Shown: piece by piece, positions 9,532-18,837 of the stretch | Numbering within the stretch: position 1 is the stretch's first letter | How the letters are laid out: every line of letters begins with the position of its first letter | Assembly (NCBI GenBank): GCA_032622095.1 | Contig: CP136069.1 | Coordinates: 127,367,450-127,431,449, forward strand | Direction: 5' to 3' | Origin: Siphonodentalium dalli | Lineage: Eukaryota > Mollusca > Scaphopoda > Gadilida > Siphonodentaliidae | Length of the DNA stretch: 64,000 bases | Program-made: the position numbers and the translations under genes | Notes under the pieces: generated by a model | What the model saw: the letters and a program-made list of their open reading frames with translations, nothing else | Database searches by the model: none | What the model was told of the DNA's origin: nothing

Positions 9532-9795
9532 ATATTGTAAATACAATCATTTATCGTTCTTATATTATCATATGTATGACTGGGAAAATATATATATATA
9601 TATATATGTATATGACTGGGTTGAGAGGGTGGGGTGGGGGGTCTGTGGAGAGAGTCCGGTGAGGTGGTATTAGGTCTGTTGTCAAAACAAACAAAAAAAT
9701 CTATTGTTTTTGTTTGTTTCGTCAAAAGCCAAAAAACAAAGGTATGTGAGCCATCCCCCCAAATGAAAAAAATAGATAATCGATACATATATATA
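9532..9795. other. Gap between the convergent protease and TBP-like genes
   Basis: Low-complexity DNA: a (TA)n run at 9589-9608, a G-rich run at 9620-9660, and an inverted pair TTGTTTGTTTCGTC / CAAAACAAACAAA near 9680-9720 that can form a hairpin. I see no gene. Confidence 0.5.
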
Positions 9796-9801
9796 TTTAT
9801 T
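9796..9801 (-). terminator. Polyadenylation signal overlapping the TBP-like stop codon
   Basis: On the minus strand the last codons read GAATAAAT: the stop TAA lies inside AATAAA. This is a very compact 3' end for a minus-strand transcript that converges on the plus-strand block. Confidence 0.45.
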
Positions 9802-10321
9802 CTGAAAGTAATTCAAGTTCACATATGGTAGGATATACAATATTTAACATCTGCTTTTCACTTTTAATGCCCGTAATCACAATTTTTCCATTATGAAAGC
9901 ATGTAAAATGTATTTTCTCACGTCTGAACATTGCCGCAGGGAACAGCTCTAATTCGTAAGAACATTCCATAAGTTTCACTAAAACGTTTAAGTCAAGTTT
10001 TCCATTTAACTGACAAAATGCAGACATTGTCAAAATTTTTATGGAATTTAATCTCACTCGCCAACCACATTTTTGAATATGTCGAGCGTACCGACGCAAT
10101 CGAACTCGTGTCTGTTTGACACTATCAGAACGCCCGTTAACAACGATTTTACCCGTGTTAAACACGAGGCAACATCCACCGAATTTAGAATGTTTCCATA
10201 CAACTCCGCTAAACTTTTTGGAATTGTATTCAATGTTCGAACAGCCGAGTGTCAAATCCCTTAGATTAATAGAACAGTTCAAATCTGCAGAACATACGAC
10301 ATTAGTTATTCGTAGCATCAT
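9797..10321 (-). CDS. TATA-binding-protein homologue encoded by the Polinton
   Basis: 174 residues, the length of a TBP core, in two repeats. Repeat 1 (about 5-85) has LRDLTLGCSNIEYNSKKFSG and CLVFNTGKIVVNG; repeat 2 (about 93-170) has SYELELFPAAMFRR and FHNGKIVITG. These align with TBP segments around YNPKRF, F-x-SGK-x-V-x-TG, YEPELFPG and IFxSGKxVLTGAK. The four Phe that wedge into the TATA box in TBP all have counterparts here: F37, F54, F127 and F142. It should therefore bend DNA at a TATA-like site. It starts 11 bases after the stop of the PC4-like gene on the same strand. No N-terminal extension and no intron. It is much diverged from animal TBP, so recent capture of the host gene is unlikely; that is inference. 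Confidence 0.85.
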   Translation of the reverse strand: MMLRITNVVCSADLNCSINLRDLTLGCSNIEYNSKKFSGVVWKHSKFGGCCLVFNTGKIVVNGRSDSVKQTRVRLRRYARHIQKCGWRVRLNSIKILTMSAFCQLNGKLDLNVLVKLMECSYELELFPAAMFRREKIHFTCFHNGKIVITGIKSEKQMLNIVYPTICELELLSE

Positions 10322-10332
10322 AGGAGTAATGT

Positions 10333-10944
10333 TTAGATCAATGTCTGCATCCGGTTAATCAAACATGTTCTATCGCCGTTGGGGCAGCATTCCATACATC
10401 TTAAAGATCCTTCCTGGTTTTGGTGATCGTCGGTCAAATAGCACTGCACAGTCTGATCAATTTCAGGAATATTAGCACACAGGACGAATATAGCTCCAAC
10501 TAGTTCTTCAAATTGGTCGAATGTCAGAGATATTCCGTATTTGGTTGCACACAAATCATCTGAATGTTCAGGCAGCCAATACCTGCGAATGTCAACACGC
10601 GGGATGCCGCTCTTTATCGTAATGAAGAAATTCCCTCCGATATGACGTCTCATGAATACATCGTCTTCACCGGTACGATAACTGACCACTTCTTGATGTA
10701 TATCTGCTAAGTAAGATTTCAACTCTTTGAATCTCCTTAGATTTAATGTTATTCCAGATTTTGTCGGAAATTTTTGGCCCGCAGAACTTTCACCGCACTC
10801 TCGTATGTGTATATACAGATTTCCCTGGAATCGGCCGTCAAATAGGAAAATGTCATTTCCTAACGGGGCTAAGCATTGTGGATGGAACGCCCTCTCGTTG
10901 GTTTCAGTCCGTTGGTTTCCTTCAACATCGGGTTGATCAGTCAT
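10333..10944 (-). CDS. Protein with two PC4 (transcription coactivator p15)-like domains
   Basis: 203 residues. Repeat 1 (about 32-86) has GRFQGNLYIHIREC and PTKSGITLNLRRFKELKSYL. Repeat 2 (about 96-156) has IPRVDIRRYWLPE and ATKYGISLTFDQFEELV. The PC4 core pattern is vDIReyw...PtkkGIsLt-eqw-Lk, binding single-stranded or melted DNA at promoters; both repeats follow it. A C-terminal Cys cluster (C158, C173, C176, C177, C184) may bind zinc. Two PC4 units in one chain could form the dimer-like surface intramolecularly. It lies upstream of the TBP-like gene on the same strand with an 11-base gap, suggesting co-expression. An acceptor-like TTTTCCAG upstream of the ATG hints at a spliced leader exon. 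Confidence 0.75.
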   Translation of the reverse strand: MTDQPDVEGNQRTETNERAFHPQCLAPLGNDIFLFDGRFQGNLYIHIRECGESSAGQKFPTKSGITLNLRRFKELKSYLADIHQEVVSYRTGEDDVFMRRHIGGNFFITIKSGIPRVDIRRYWLPEHSDDLCATKYGISLTFDQFEELVGAIFVLCANIPEIDQTVQCYLTDDHQNQEGSLRCMECCPNGDRTCLINRMQTLI

Positions 10945-11284
10945 TGTTTTTTATTTTGAACCTGGAAAATAAGAAAACAAAACATTACTTATCAGTTACA
11001 CATCGAGAATACAAAAGTCCGAAAGGAGTCCGCTCATGTGTTTGGTGGATGTTGGGTGTGGGGGGAGGCCCGCCCGCCCGCCCCGTCCGCCCTGGGGAGG
11101 GGAGGCCCGCCCGCCCGCCCGCCCGCCCCGTCCGCCCTGGGGAGGGGAGGCCCGCCCGCCCCGCCCGCCCCCGCCCGCCCCCGTCCGCCCTGGGGAGGGG
11201 AGGCCCGCCCGCCCGCCCGCCGCCGCCCGCCCCGCCCGCATACTCTATAAGAATAAGAAAATTGAGTCATTGAGTCAGTTCATT
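10945..11284. promoter_or_regulatory. Divergent control region between PC4-like and F-box-like genes
   Basis: 340 bases between two head-to-head genes. It holds a GC-rich minisatellite (11056-11240). On the plus strand, TATAAGAATA at 11246-11255 lies 39 bases before the ATG at 11285. The same ten bases occur at 17591-17600 on the far side of polymerase B. The ORFs through the GC-rich part on both strands are repetitive Pro/Arg/Gly artefacts. Confidence 0.5.
11056..11240. repeat. GC-rich minisatellite with G-quadruplex potential
   Basis: About three to four units of roughly 46-50 bp built from CCCGCCCGCC and CGTCCGCCCTGGGGAGGGGA. The minus strand has many G-runs of three or more. It is a sharp GC island in an AT-rich element, exactly in the divergent promoter gap. 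Confidence 0.85.
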
Positions 11285-11917
11285 ATGGAGAGAATACTAC
11301 CCGCAGAAATACTGGAGAAAATATACAATCAGCTAATTGAAATGTCAACTATAAATCCAGAAATAAAAAAACAACTACTACACAATTGGTTTATAAGAGA
11401 AATTAAAATAATACTGAAGAATATAGATGAAGGATATTTTCCTGTACAACGATTGAAATCTTTGATTGCTAGGTCTGAATTTGAAACTGATTTCTTACAA
11501 GATATATTGAATCAAATGTTTTCAAATCGCTGGGTATTTAGAGGCGTTCCTAAAAACAAAATACATGACATTCGTGAACTTGTTGGAGATAACTTTGTGA
11601 GATTTGCAGAATACCGAGACTGGGTTTTCAATCAGAGAAGTTTTGAAGAAGTGACAATAATTCACGGATATATCATTCTCCGTGAACCGTGTACACTGTT
11701 CACGATTGAACAAATACTTAACAGCGGCGTGATTTTGGATTACATTTCTACAAGTAAATCGAAATATATTTCAGAATTAGAGAATGAATTAATCTGGTCA
11801 TTCGGAATAATCTGGAATTATGGTGACTCTTCGTTGAGAAAAAAAACAAAAAAAAACATAGTTGTTTTTGGTTTAAGTATAAACCAAAATGAGATTGTAC
11901 AGGAGGTAAAAATGTAA
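11285..11917 (+). CDS. F-box-like accessory protein of unknown function
   Basis: 210 residues from the ATG at 11285. An upstream in-frame extension through the GC repeat is rejected as low-complexity. The N-terminus LPAEILEKIYNQL resembles the first helix of F-box motifs (LPxEIxxxI), but the rest of an F-box is not clear. The centre is charged and helical (SLIARSEFETDFLQDIL) followed by IRELVGDNFVRFA and GYIILREPCTLFTIE. A homologue, about half identical by eye, is the only gene of element 2 (35684-36220). The basic C-terminus (RKKTKKN) is absent there. Presence in two Polinton-type elements suggests selected cargo, for example interference with a host ubiquitin or defence pathway, but no function can be stated. 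Confidence 0.7.
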   Translation: MERILPAEILEKIYNQLIEMSTINPEIKKQLLHNWFIREIKIILKNIDEGYFPVQRLKSLIARSEFETDFLQDILNQMFSNRWVFRGVPKNKIHDIRELVGDNFVRFAEYRDWVFNQRSFEEVTIIHGYIILREPCTLFTIEQILNSGVILDYISTSKSKYISELENELIWSFGIIWNYGDSSLRKKTKKNIVVFGLSINQNEIVQEVKM

Positions 11918-12226
11918 TGATAGAAAAAAAACAACTAATTCATAACTAACCTGTATAGAATATTTCACACGCACAGTATAGGACTACCGAATTTGTAATT
12001 GTGAACTGGATCGGGTAGCATTTTATAGATCGAAAAAATGGACACCTTGGATAAATTGACCAATGACGGCCATACGTTTATAGTAATACGTGTTCATACA
12101 CGCTCGATGTTATCTAACATCGAACGTGTTTGAACAAGTCTTAGTATAATCCGATAACTACCATCGATCGAATGTTTACACTCTCATTACAACCTTGATC
12201 AAATATAGATGATTAAATTATATATA
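11918..12226. other. Gap between F-box-like gene and polymerase B, possible last polymerase exon
   Basis: No ORF of note. On the minus strand the polymerase reading frame meets a strong donor GAG|GTACGT at about 12232-12233 just before its stop, and no AATAAA follows the stop. An acceptor-like TATACAG lies near 11955 on the minus strand. A short terminal exon here is possible. A 20-bp inverted pair around ACACGCTCGATGTTATCTAACATCGAACGTGT (12099-12130) forms a hairpin. Confidence 0.4.
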
Positions 12227-15067
12227 TTACGTACCTCGTTCAATATCCATATGGCAGTGTATCCATGTTATCCAATCGTCTGCGTTTGGTATAAACAACT
12301 CGGTACTGTTTGTCCTCAGATCTGTTATATATTTTCTTTTTCCTTTCGATCTGCATGTTTTCCTTGGATTGGTTGTGGTGATGGGCACTGTGCTTCCAGA
12401 TTCTAACAGCTCTTTAATCGTCTGGAAATTGATGAACTGTGAATTTTCAAAGTTCAAAGAGAACCCCCGAACTTTACACGTCTCTTTAGCTTTATTTGTT
12501 CGATAAGCGTAATTCTTGGGGCCTCCAGAAACAAATTCTTCGATGTATTCATCAGGATCTAGCTCGCTGGTCAGTTGTCCCAAATAGTCGCCCAGTGGGG
12601 GATTAATTTGATCCTCAGTGCTGCTAAATACACAACTATCCGTGTCGTAATATAATACTCTTCTGTCCAAGGAATGAATAACTTCATATAGCATTAATCG
12701 AGCGTGACACGTCGTGAATGTGGCCAAATATATGTTATTCGCTGCTCCACAAGGCACACAGTCTTTTCGATAGGTCCACTCCATTTGAAGAATGTCATCA
12801 GTTATGACATGAAAATTTTCCATTTGTTTCATTGGATTTGAAATGAGCTGGAATAGATTGTCTTGTTCCGATTCATGGAAATACTCGGTCTGTTTGAAAT
12901 TCTGGTTTTGGCCTAGCTTCCCCCAAAATGAGTTGAGCATGAGCTTACTGATTTGCCTCAGTCCTGGATTCTTTTCGATGCTTTCTCTGTCCAGTAATAT
13001 ACCTTCGTTGTCTTTATACGCTGTGATGTATTTATCCATGTCTTCGTTAGATTTTATCCAATCCGGAGGACCGCTAGCCTGCTGCTTGAACTTTAAGAAT
13101 GTGTTTATATATTCCGTGAATAATCCATTTTGTTGGCTATAGTCTGACGTTTCGGTCCAATGGTATATTTCATATATTTTGAGAATCTTGTATCCCACTT
13201 TGACAGCTGTCTCCAGTTCAGGAATACACCAAACACCGGTAATAGCTCTCTGTTGGCACGTACACGTGCAAGGTCGTTGATTTTCATTATCAGCACAAGT
13301 CCTGCACAGTGGAAACTTCAGTTTACCTTCGGATCGATACGGTAATACGGGGTGATAGAGTCCATTAGGTGGTAAAATCTTGACTTGCGCTATTCCGAAG
13401 TAATCCTTAAGCTCGGTAATGTCATCGCCCAAAATGATTTTCGGGTGTCCAATCGGGTAGCGAGAGTATTTGAGCACACTTGGATACAGCGACGTGAAGT
13501 CAAAATAGTGTATTTTCTCACCAACGGCAGTTTTGTAGTGTAATTTAGTTGCATTCGTTCTGCCGCCGAAGAAACTGTCTCTAGGCTCTAGCCGGTCAAC
13601 AATGTCTAAGCTAGCAATGAAGTCACGAAGCTCCGGATTAGTCTTTCGAGCAGCGACGAACTCGTGTTCCCAAATGCACACATATTTCATACCTCGACTT
13701 TCTATAAACTTCTTCTTTTTCTGTGTGAGTCCGTATAATTCATTAGGTGTCTGGTTGGTTATCGGATTCTTGACTACGTCTCTATCGTGACTCAGACAAA
13801 GTTCACATCCATGGAATTGGCATCCGTGAAATTCGAATGCCGTGTTTAATTCTTCGCAATAGCCATCCAATCTGTACTTTGCATCATCGAGTTTCTTTTC
13901 ACGGCCGTTCAATGCGTGAGTTATGTGAACTTTGTCTTTGAACATCATCCATTCCAGCCATTGAATCGAACTTTTGCTGTATTGATCTTTATATGATGTC
14001 TTGGGGATTCGAGCTATCTGGGATTTGAGAAATTCTTTCTCACGAATTTGGACGCCGCGTTCATCTTCAAGTTTTGTGTCTTGAACCCATTCACCTTTGT
14101 ATAAAATAGACAAAGTTCCATCTTTACATTTAGCAGGAAGCCACGTTTTCCCTTCGGTACTTAGACGCACTCTCCATTCCTCGTCGACGAATTTCGTTCT
14201 GAATATACCCATACATACCGATGCGATTGTAACGTATTGGAATGGATCAACAGCACCAACCAGTTTGAACTTCATATCGCCAGAAAACTCGTCAATTACG
14301 GGTTGTATATTTCCAGTCGCATTCATGATGTGGGTTCTGAATTTTATGCAAGCTTGTCTCAAAATATTGACATCACTACGACAATAATCCGATAATTCTT
14401 TCTTGAAGATGAAAACTGCATTTGTTTGAGCAGCGTGCCATTTCGTGAAGTCTTTTCGTTCAGCCACACTCATATAATCAGCGCCGTAATATTTGGCATC
14501 CGGATAGGGTCCTTCATAATTCTGGTTGGCTGATTTATTGAAAAAGTGCGGGAACCATCCTTTTTTCTCGCCATCCAGACCGAAAGTTTTCGGTAACAGT
14601 GCCAACTTCATTGGTAGAAAGCTGAGACTGTCCAGTACTTTGATATGAAGATCTTTTTCCACGTATAGGTACATCAATTTGGATCCATTATATATAACTT
14701 TGGGTCTCAATGATTGATCAATGAGATATTCCATGAGAAAATATCCATCGTAACCCTTGAAGTTGTGAGCCAGTGCTATGAATCCCTTGTGTTGTTCCGA
14801 GAATAACCATTTTCCAAACTTTTCACCGGTATCAGGACCGCTAAATATAACCTCTCGGAGTCCGCATGTATCCGAACATAAATTTCGGTCACTCTTCTTC
14901 TTCTTCTTCTTCGCATCGCTGTCGATACACGCATCACATAGAGGTCCGCAATTTCTACAGTTCGGTTTCACTTCCAACGATTCATGCATGCATTCGTAGC
15001 AAGCTGTTTGGGCGACGAGGAAGTTCGGTGTATGCTGGACTTTTCCGCACCATGTTTTAAAACAGTT
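12227..15067 (-). CDS. polB: Polinton DNA polymerase B, exon 2 (polymerase and distal exonuclease)
   Basis: Exon 2 of a two-exon gene; it begins after the acceptor TACTTTTCAG and adds 946 residues to the 581 of exon 1 (about 1527 in total). Proofreading motifs Exo II (AHNFKGYDG) and Exo III (DYCRSDVNIL) come first. Next is the endonuclease-like insert typical of Polinton polymerases (HALNGREKKLDD, DGYCEE, FEFHGCQFHGC, CIWEHEF). Then come polymerase motif A (DFTSLYPSV), motif B (KLMLNSFWGKLGQ) and motif C (YYDTDS). It is a family B polymerase of the protein-primed group and should copy the element from its TIR ends. Cys pairs at the start (CRNCGPLC) may bind zinc. The 3' end may be spliced further (donor GAG|GTACGT). 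Confidence 0.92.
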   Translation of the reverse strand, partial: NCFKTWCGKVQHTPNFLVAQTACYECMHESLEVKPNCRNCGPLCDACIDSDAKKKKKKSDRNLCSDTCGLREVIFSGPDTGEKFGKWLFSEQHKGFIALAHNFKGYDGYFLMEYLIDQSLRPKVIYNGSKLMYLYVEKDLHIKVLDSLSFLPMKLALLPKTFGLDGEKKGWFPHFFNKSANQNYEGPYPDAKYYGADYMSVAERKDFTKWHAAQTNAVFIFKKELSDYCRSDVNILRQACIKFRTHIMNATGNIQPVIDEFSGDMKFKLVGAVDPFQYVTIASVCMGIFRTKFVDEEWRVRLSTEGKTWLPAKCKDGTLSILYKGEWVQDTKLEDERGVQIREKEFLKSQIARIPKTSYKDQYSKSSIQWLEWMMFKDKVHITHALNGREKKLDDAKYRLDGYCEELNTAFEFHGCQFHGCELCLSHDRDVVKNPITNQTPNELYGLTQKKKKFIESRGMKYVCIWEHEFVAARKTNPELRDFIASLDIVDRLEPRDSFFGGRTNATKLHYKTAVGEKIHYFDFTSLYPSVLKYSRYPIGHPKIILGDDITELKDYFGIAQVKILPPNGLYHPVLPYRSEGKLKFPLCRTCADNENQRPCTCTCQQRAITGVWCIPELETAVKVGYKILKIYEIYHWTETSDYSQQNGLFTEYINTFLKFKQQASGPPDWIKSNEDMDKYITAYKDNEGILLDRESIEKNPGLRQISKLMLNSFWGKLGQNQNFKQTEYFHESEQDNLFQLISNPMKQMENFHVITDDILQMEWTYRKDCVPCGAANNIYLATFTTCHARLMLYEVIHSLDRRVLYYDTDSCVFSSTEDQINPPLGDYLGQLTSELDPDEYIEEFVSGGPKNYAYRTNKAKETCKVRGFSLNFENSQFINFQTIKELLESGSTVPITTTNPRKTCRSKGKRKYITDLRTNSTELFIPNADDWITWIHCHMDIERGT

Positions 15068-15723
15068 CTGAAAAGTAATAATTGAACGTTTTAACCTCTA
15101 GCTTTATCGATAATAAAAAAACCAAAATAAAACGTCTACACTTTGTTCAGATAATTATTTATAAAAAAAAAATGTTTTGGTATAGGTTCAACGTTAATAA
15201 AGAGCGTTGACGTATTACTATTGTTCGTTGGTTGATCCTAAAAATTACTCGTTCCAATCTACGTGTCAATATTAAAAATGTATATCATGATCCGACCATC
15301 GACATATAGCCTGTATAATTGTCGATTCAAGCACGCAGCTATCAAGTTCAATAAAGTTAAAACAATTATATATTACGTTAGTTTACTATATAACAATTAC
15401 AAATCTCTTTTCACAAAAAAATATGTTACACATTTTCAATGTGTCAAGAATTAAAAAAGTTAATTACTCGATTTAACATCTGTGACTCAGTTGAATTTTA
15501 ATATTGGGACCCCTTAACTTTGGTCGAATTCAAGTATGTTATTGTTATATGGTAACCGCACACGCGAGGTAACAGCTAAAGAGCGTTCAGCGATAATCTA
15601 ATATAATTTAAAAAAATGCAAGAGCGTCTCTACTTATGCGCGCCTTTAATAAAGAGCGTTACGTTATCGTGATTTCGACTGTAATGTGTTACATATATAT
15701 ACTACAATTAGGTTAAGACTCAC
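15068..15723 (-). other. 656-bp phase-0 intron of polymerase B
   Basis: On the minus strand the donor is CAG|GTGAGT (exon end at 15724) and the acceptor TTTTCAG|AAC (exon start at 15067). Joining them keeps the frame and removes stops: ...CAKCQ joined to NCFKTWCGK. The intron carries three copies of the dispersed word, at 15196-15208, 15576-15587 (CTAAAGAGCGTT) and 15648-15660, all in the plus orientation, i.e. antisense to the gene. Confidence 0.85.
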
Positions 15724-17466
15724 CTGACACTTAGCACATTTCTTGCATATATGATCCTCTTTACAGTCCTGGCAATCCTTTGTATGTAAGGGTGAATATC
15801 CTTCGGAACATTCCAATATATCGTGTTGAATGGTTTCGAAGTCGAAGAAACAGAATTTAGCTTTTTCATCATCAGTAACGGGAGGTATGGCCCTTACATA
15901 GCATTCGTGTGCTCCCATTGTGTATTTGTCACACGATCTACAAAATGTTTCTCCGCACACATGTTGATTCGGACGTCTTTTCCCTCTCTCCATGACTTTT
16001 GTACAGTCCAAGCATTTCCACCATTTTTGACAAGGAGCTGTCGTTTCTCCCGAAGCTTGATTAATAGGTTTTGCTTTATGACGCACGAAACATTGATGAG
16101 ACATACACGTCATATTACAATCTGAACAATGTTCTTTGTTTTCACTTTGTTCACATTTATCACTTTTACACACGAAACAGGTGTGTTCACAATAATGCTT
16201 TCCTTTGGTTGAATAATGTTTTAAACAATGCACACAGAAATATGCTGCGCTAAAGAATCCCGTTATGGATTGTATAGCGTGGAAATGTTCATTAGCAGTG
16301 AGATATAAATATATCACGGGTCTTTCTATACCGTCTGTAGGCGCACTGGTAATGAATTTATTACCCAGTCTAGCACTGACGACTAGTATTGTCAAATTCA
16401 GAGTTTCCTCGAATGCTTTTAGATCTGCTAAACTGGATGGTCTGTCTGTTGATACACCTGCGATGACACTAATTGCTTTGGCTAATTTTCCTTGTTCAGT
16501 ACGTTTTTTGTGCTGCACATTTTTGTAATAATTGATCGGTACTTTTCTGTATTCCATGATGAGTTGTAAATTATTTCTGGTTCCTCTATTCTGTGTTATT
16601 TCTAGCCATTCATCAGGACTGCAAATATTTAATTTACACCAACATGTGGCGATAGCCCGAGCCATACACATATTGTCGGTATTTTCAATCGTAACGATCG
16701 ATGTTTTATTTCTTAGATTGTCACTTTCATCATGTAAAGCCGTTATCTTCCTCCGTGCTCCGCCTTTAGGTAACTCGATGGTGCCTATATCTATGCGGAA
16801 ACTTTGATTAACAGTCAGTGTTTGGTTGCTGTTCAAAACGAGTTCGATTCTGTCAATCACAGTGTTAGCATTTAACGTTTGCAACGTTTGTAACGGAACT
16901 ACTATAGGGTTGTCCAAACTCTCATTGTGAATGATAACTCTGCCAAGATCATTGTCAGCCAAATTTCCACGAGCTCTTTGAATAGTGTCCTCGAACATTG
17001 AATGTAGATTCCTGTATATGTCGATTAACTTTTTCTCTTTGTAAATTTCATCTAATTTGATCTCATATGTTCTCTGTGTTGCCAAATTGTTTCCGAAGGT
17101 TCGTTCACTCCTTTTGCGAATGCTATATCCGGTTATTTGAATATCAGAACTGTCGGCTGTTTGATTGTCTGATTTTACGGCTTCATCTTGATGAGGTGTC
17201 TGTTCGTCTTCTCGGTTTTGTAATCCTGATGGTCCAGCTGTACCGGGTTGTGAGTTGTTAACATCATTTTTAGGCGCATCATGTTCTCCGTATCCGATTT
17301 GGTTCGGCCATGGGTCATCTCCTGAACAAAGCGTAGATGCTTCAATAATATCTTCATCCAGTTGATAAGCTACGATAGCCTTGTCGTATTCTTCGATGTC
17401 TTGCAGAATACATTCTATTTCATAAATTTCATCCACTGTCAGAGGTGTCATTATTTCTTCAGCCAT
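15724..17466 (-). CDS. polB: Polinton DNA polymerase B, exon 1 (N-terminal and Exo I)
   Basis: 581 residues from the ATG at 17466. The acidic, polar N-terminus (about 1-120) is low-complexity. Residues 120-400 are the conserved but uncharacterised N-terminal region of Polinton polymerases. A Cys/His-rich stretch (about 400-525, several CxxC pairs such as CVHCLKHY, CFVCKSDKC, CSDCNMTC) may form zinc fingers. Exo I (FFDFETIQHD, D542 and E544) is near the end. The exon ends in a further Cys cluster (CQDCKEDHICKKCAKC) that continues into exon 2. Reading past the donor gives a short false C-terminus. Confidence 0.9.
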
Positions 17467-17710
17467 TTTTCGAGAAGTCCTGAGTAGTGATTACAACGGC
17501 GTCTATTCACTATATGGAATACAGCTTAGTCATATATATTTTTATACCATAAAATCCCGAACATATGCAAGCACGGATGACGTAACATTATATAAGAATA
17601 TATATATGAACGTAATGTATGAATAGGCCGATAATTGGTTTTGTACGGACGAGGCAACATTAGTTGTTTAACTGGTTATTATTACGTAACCCTGTGTTCC
17701 CCCCCGCTGA
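17467..17710 (-). promoter_or_regulatory. Upstream region of polymerase B
   Basis: 244 bases between the polymerase ATG and the right TIR. On the minus strand a TATAAAAATATATA stretch lies at about 17536-17549, some 75 bases upstream of the ATG. TTATATAAGAATA at 17588-17600 contains the palindrome TTATATAA and the TATAAGAATA word shared with the promoter of the F-box-like gene, but in the opposite orientation to polymerase. Confidence 0.4.
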
Positions 17711-18831
17711 GAACACCTGCAGATTATCTATTTTTCTAAACATCGAACTTGTCTGAACCTATCATTGGTACAATAGCAGTGATATAATGTTACATCATCG
17801 GTGCTACCTGGAGTTTTCGGCATACAAAATGGTCGTAAGTGTGAATGGAGTGATAAGTGGTTATTACGTAATGTTGTTATAACAATGTCATCAAAGCAAT
17901 GTCTATAATTGAGTGTATCACGACCTGACGTAATATGTATGCATGTTTTGGATAACTAATTATCGTGTTAATGCTAACAATGACACAGTTTATCAACCTT
18001 AATTGATACTAACCCGTTTGTTCAGACATTAAATCGATATGTTTTCTGAATAGCATATAACTGTGACCGGGGAAATAATATAATTCATTTGGTAAAGCAA
18101 AGGTGTGAAAGACACATTGTTACCACCAATGTCGCGTGTGATTACTTGAAAATATGTTCCAGCGAATATGACAATTCATTCTGGAGGGTTGTAATTTCAC
18201 ATTACAATTTTCGACCGTTAGTGATTCAACATAGTACATCTCAATACTTCCAATAATTCACGATAATACACACCTGTCATATACTCAATCTGGGGTAGAG
18301 AGAGTGTAAAGAATAAACGCTCTTTATTATTTATGTAAAAGTAATGGTGTCTATTTTCAGGTATGACAATTATATGAACTGCGTCCGATAAACACTGGAA
18401 TGTATGCATTCATACCGATGGTCACAATGTCCAATAAAGCTATTTCTAAACATCGATTAATAATTTCATGAAAAATATTTGAACAAAAAAAAATAACGAA
18501 AGATATTACACGCAAATAATTTAACATTCGACATTTTTTAATATCGAGATTATCAGAAACCGAAAACTCGTTATAAATTTTTTATTTAAACTTTTTTTTT
18601 TAGAGAAATAATTTTGAGGGTTTTGAAATTTTTTCTTTTGAAATTTTGTGGTTTTAAAATTTTTGGAAGTTTTGAAATTTTTTGTAAAAAATAAATTTTG
18701 GAAGTTTTGAATTTTTTTTTTGGAAAAATAATTTTTGGGTTTTTGATATTTTGGGAATATTTTAGTACAACCAATTTTAGACCCACAAATTCTATTTTTA
18801 GATGTGACACCAACGAGCCCCCTATTCTTCT
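17711..18831. repeat. Right TIR of the Polinton
   Basis: Reverse complement of 2648-3772 with few differences, such as small indels in the homopolymer-rich outer part. It carries AACGCTCTTTATT at 18316-18328, the mirror of the left copy of the dispersed word. It ends ...CCCTATTCTTCT. Confidence 0.92.
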
Positions 18832-18837
18832 TGCGCA
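18832..18837. repeat. Target site duplication of the Polinton, right (TGCGCA)
   Basis: Identical to 2642-2647 and directly follows the last base of the right TIR. Helitron core repeat sequence (GACGAGAT) continues immediately. Confidence 0.9.

Larger units (their letters stand above)
2648..18831. mobile_element. Complete Polinton/Maverick element (element 1)
   Basis: The 16,184-bp element has long TIRs starting AGAAGAATAGGGG and a perfect 6-bp target duplication. It carries the core Polinton gene set: packaging ATPase, integrase with chromodomain, minor and major capsid proteins, adenain-like protease and DNA polymerase B. Polintons are known to integrate with 6-bp duplications, to start with AG, and to be related to adenovirus-like and virophage-like dsDNA viruses. 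All large ORFs are intact as read, so the copy looks young. Beyond the core it encodes a TBP-like and a double PC4-like protein plus an F-box-like accessory protein, which is unusual as far as I know. Confidence 0.95.

Noticed and set aside
11036-11284. Pro/Arg-rich N-terminal extension of the F-box-like protein, and GC-rich ORFs on both strands
   Set aside because: All six frames are open only because of the GC minisatellite; the homologue in element 2 starts at the equivalent of the ATG at 11285.
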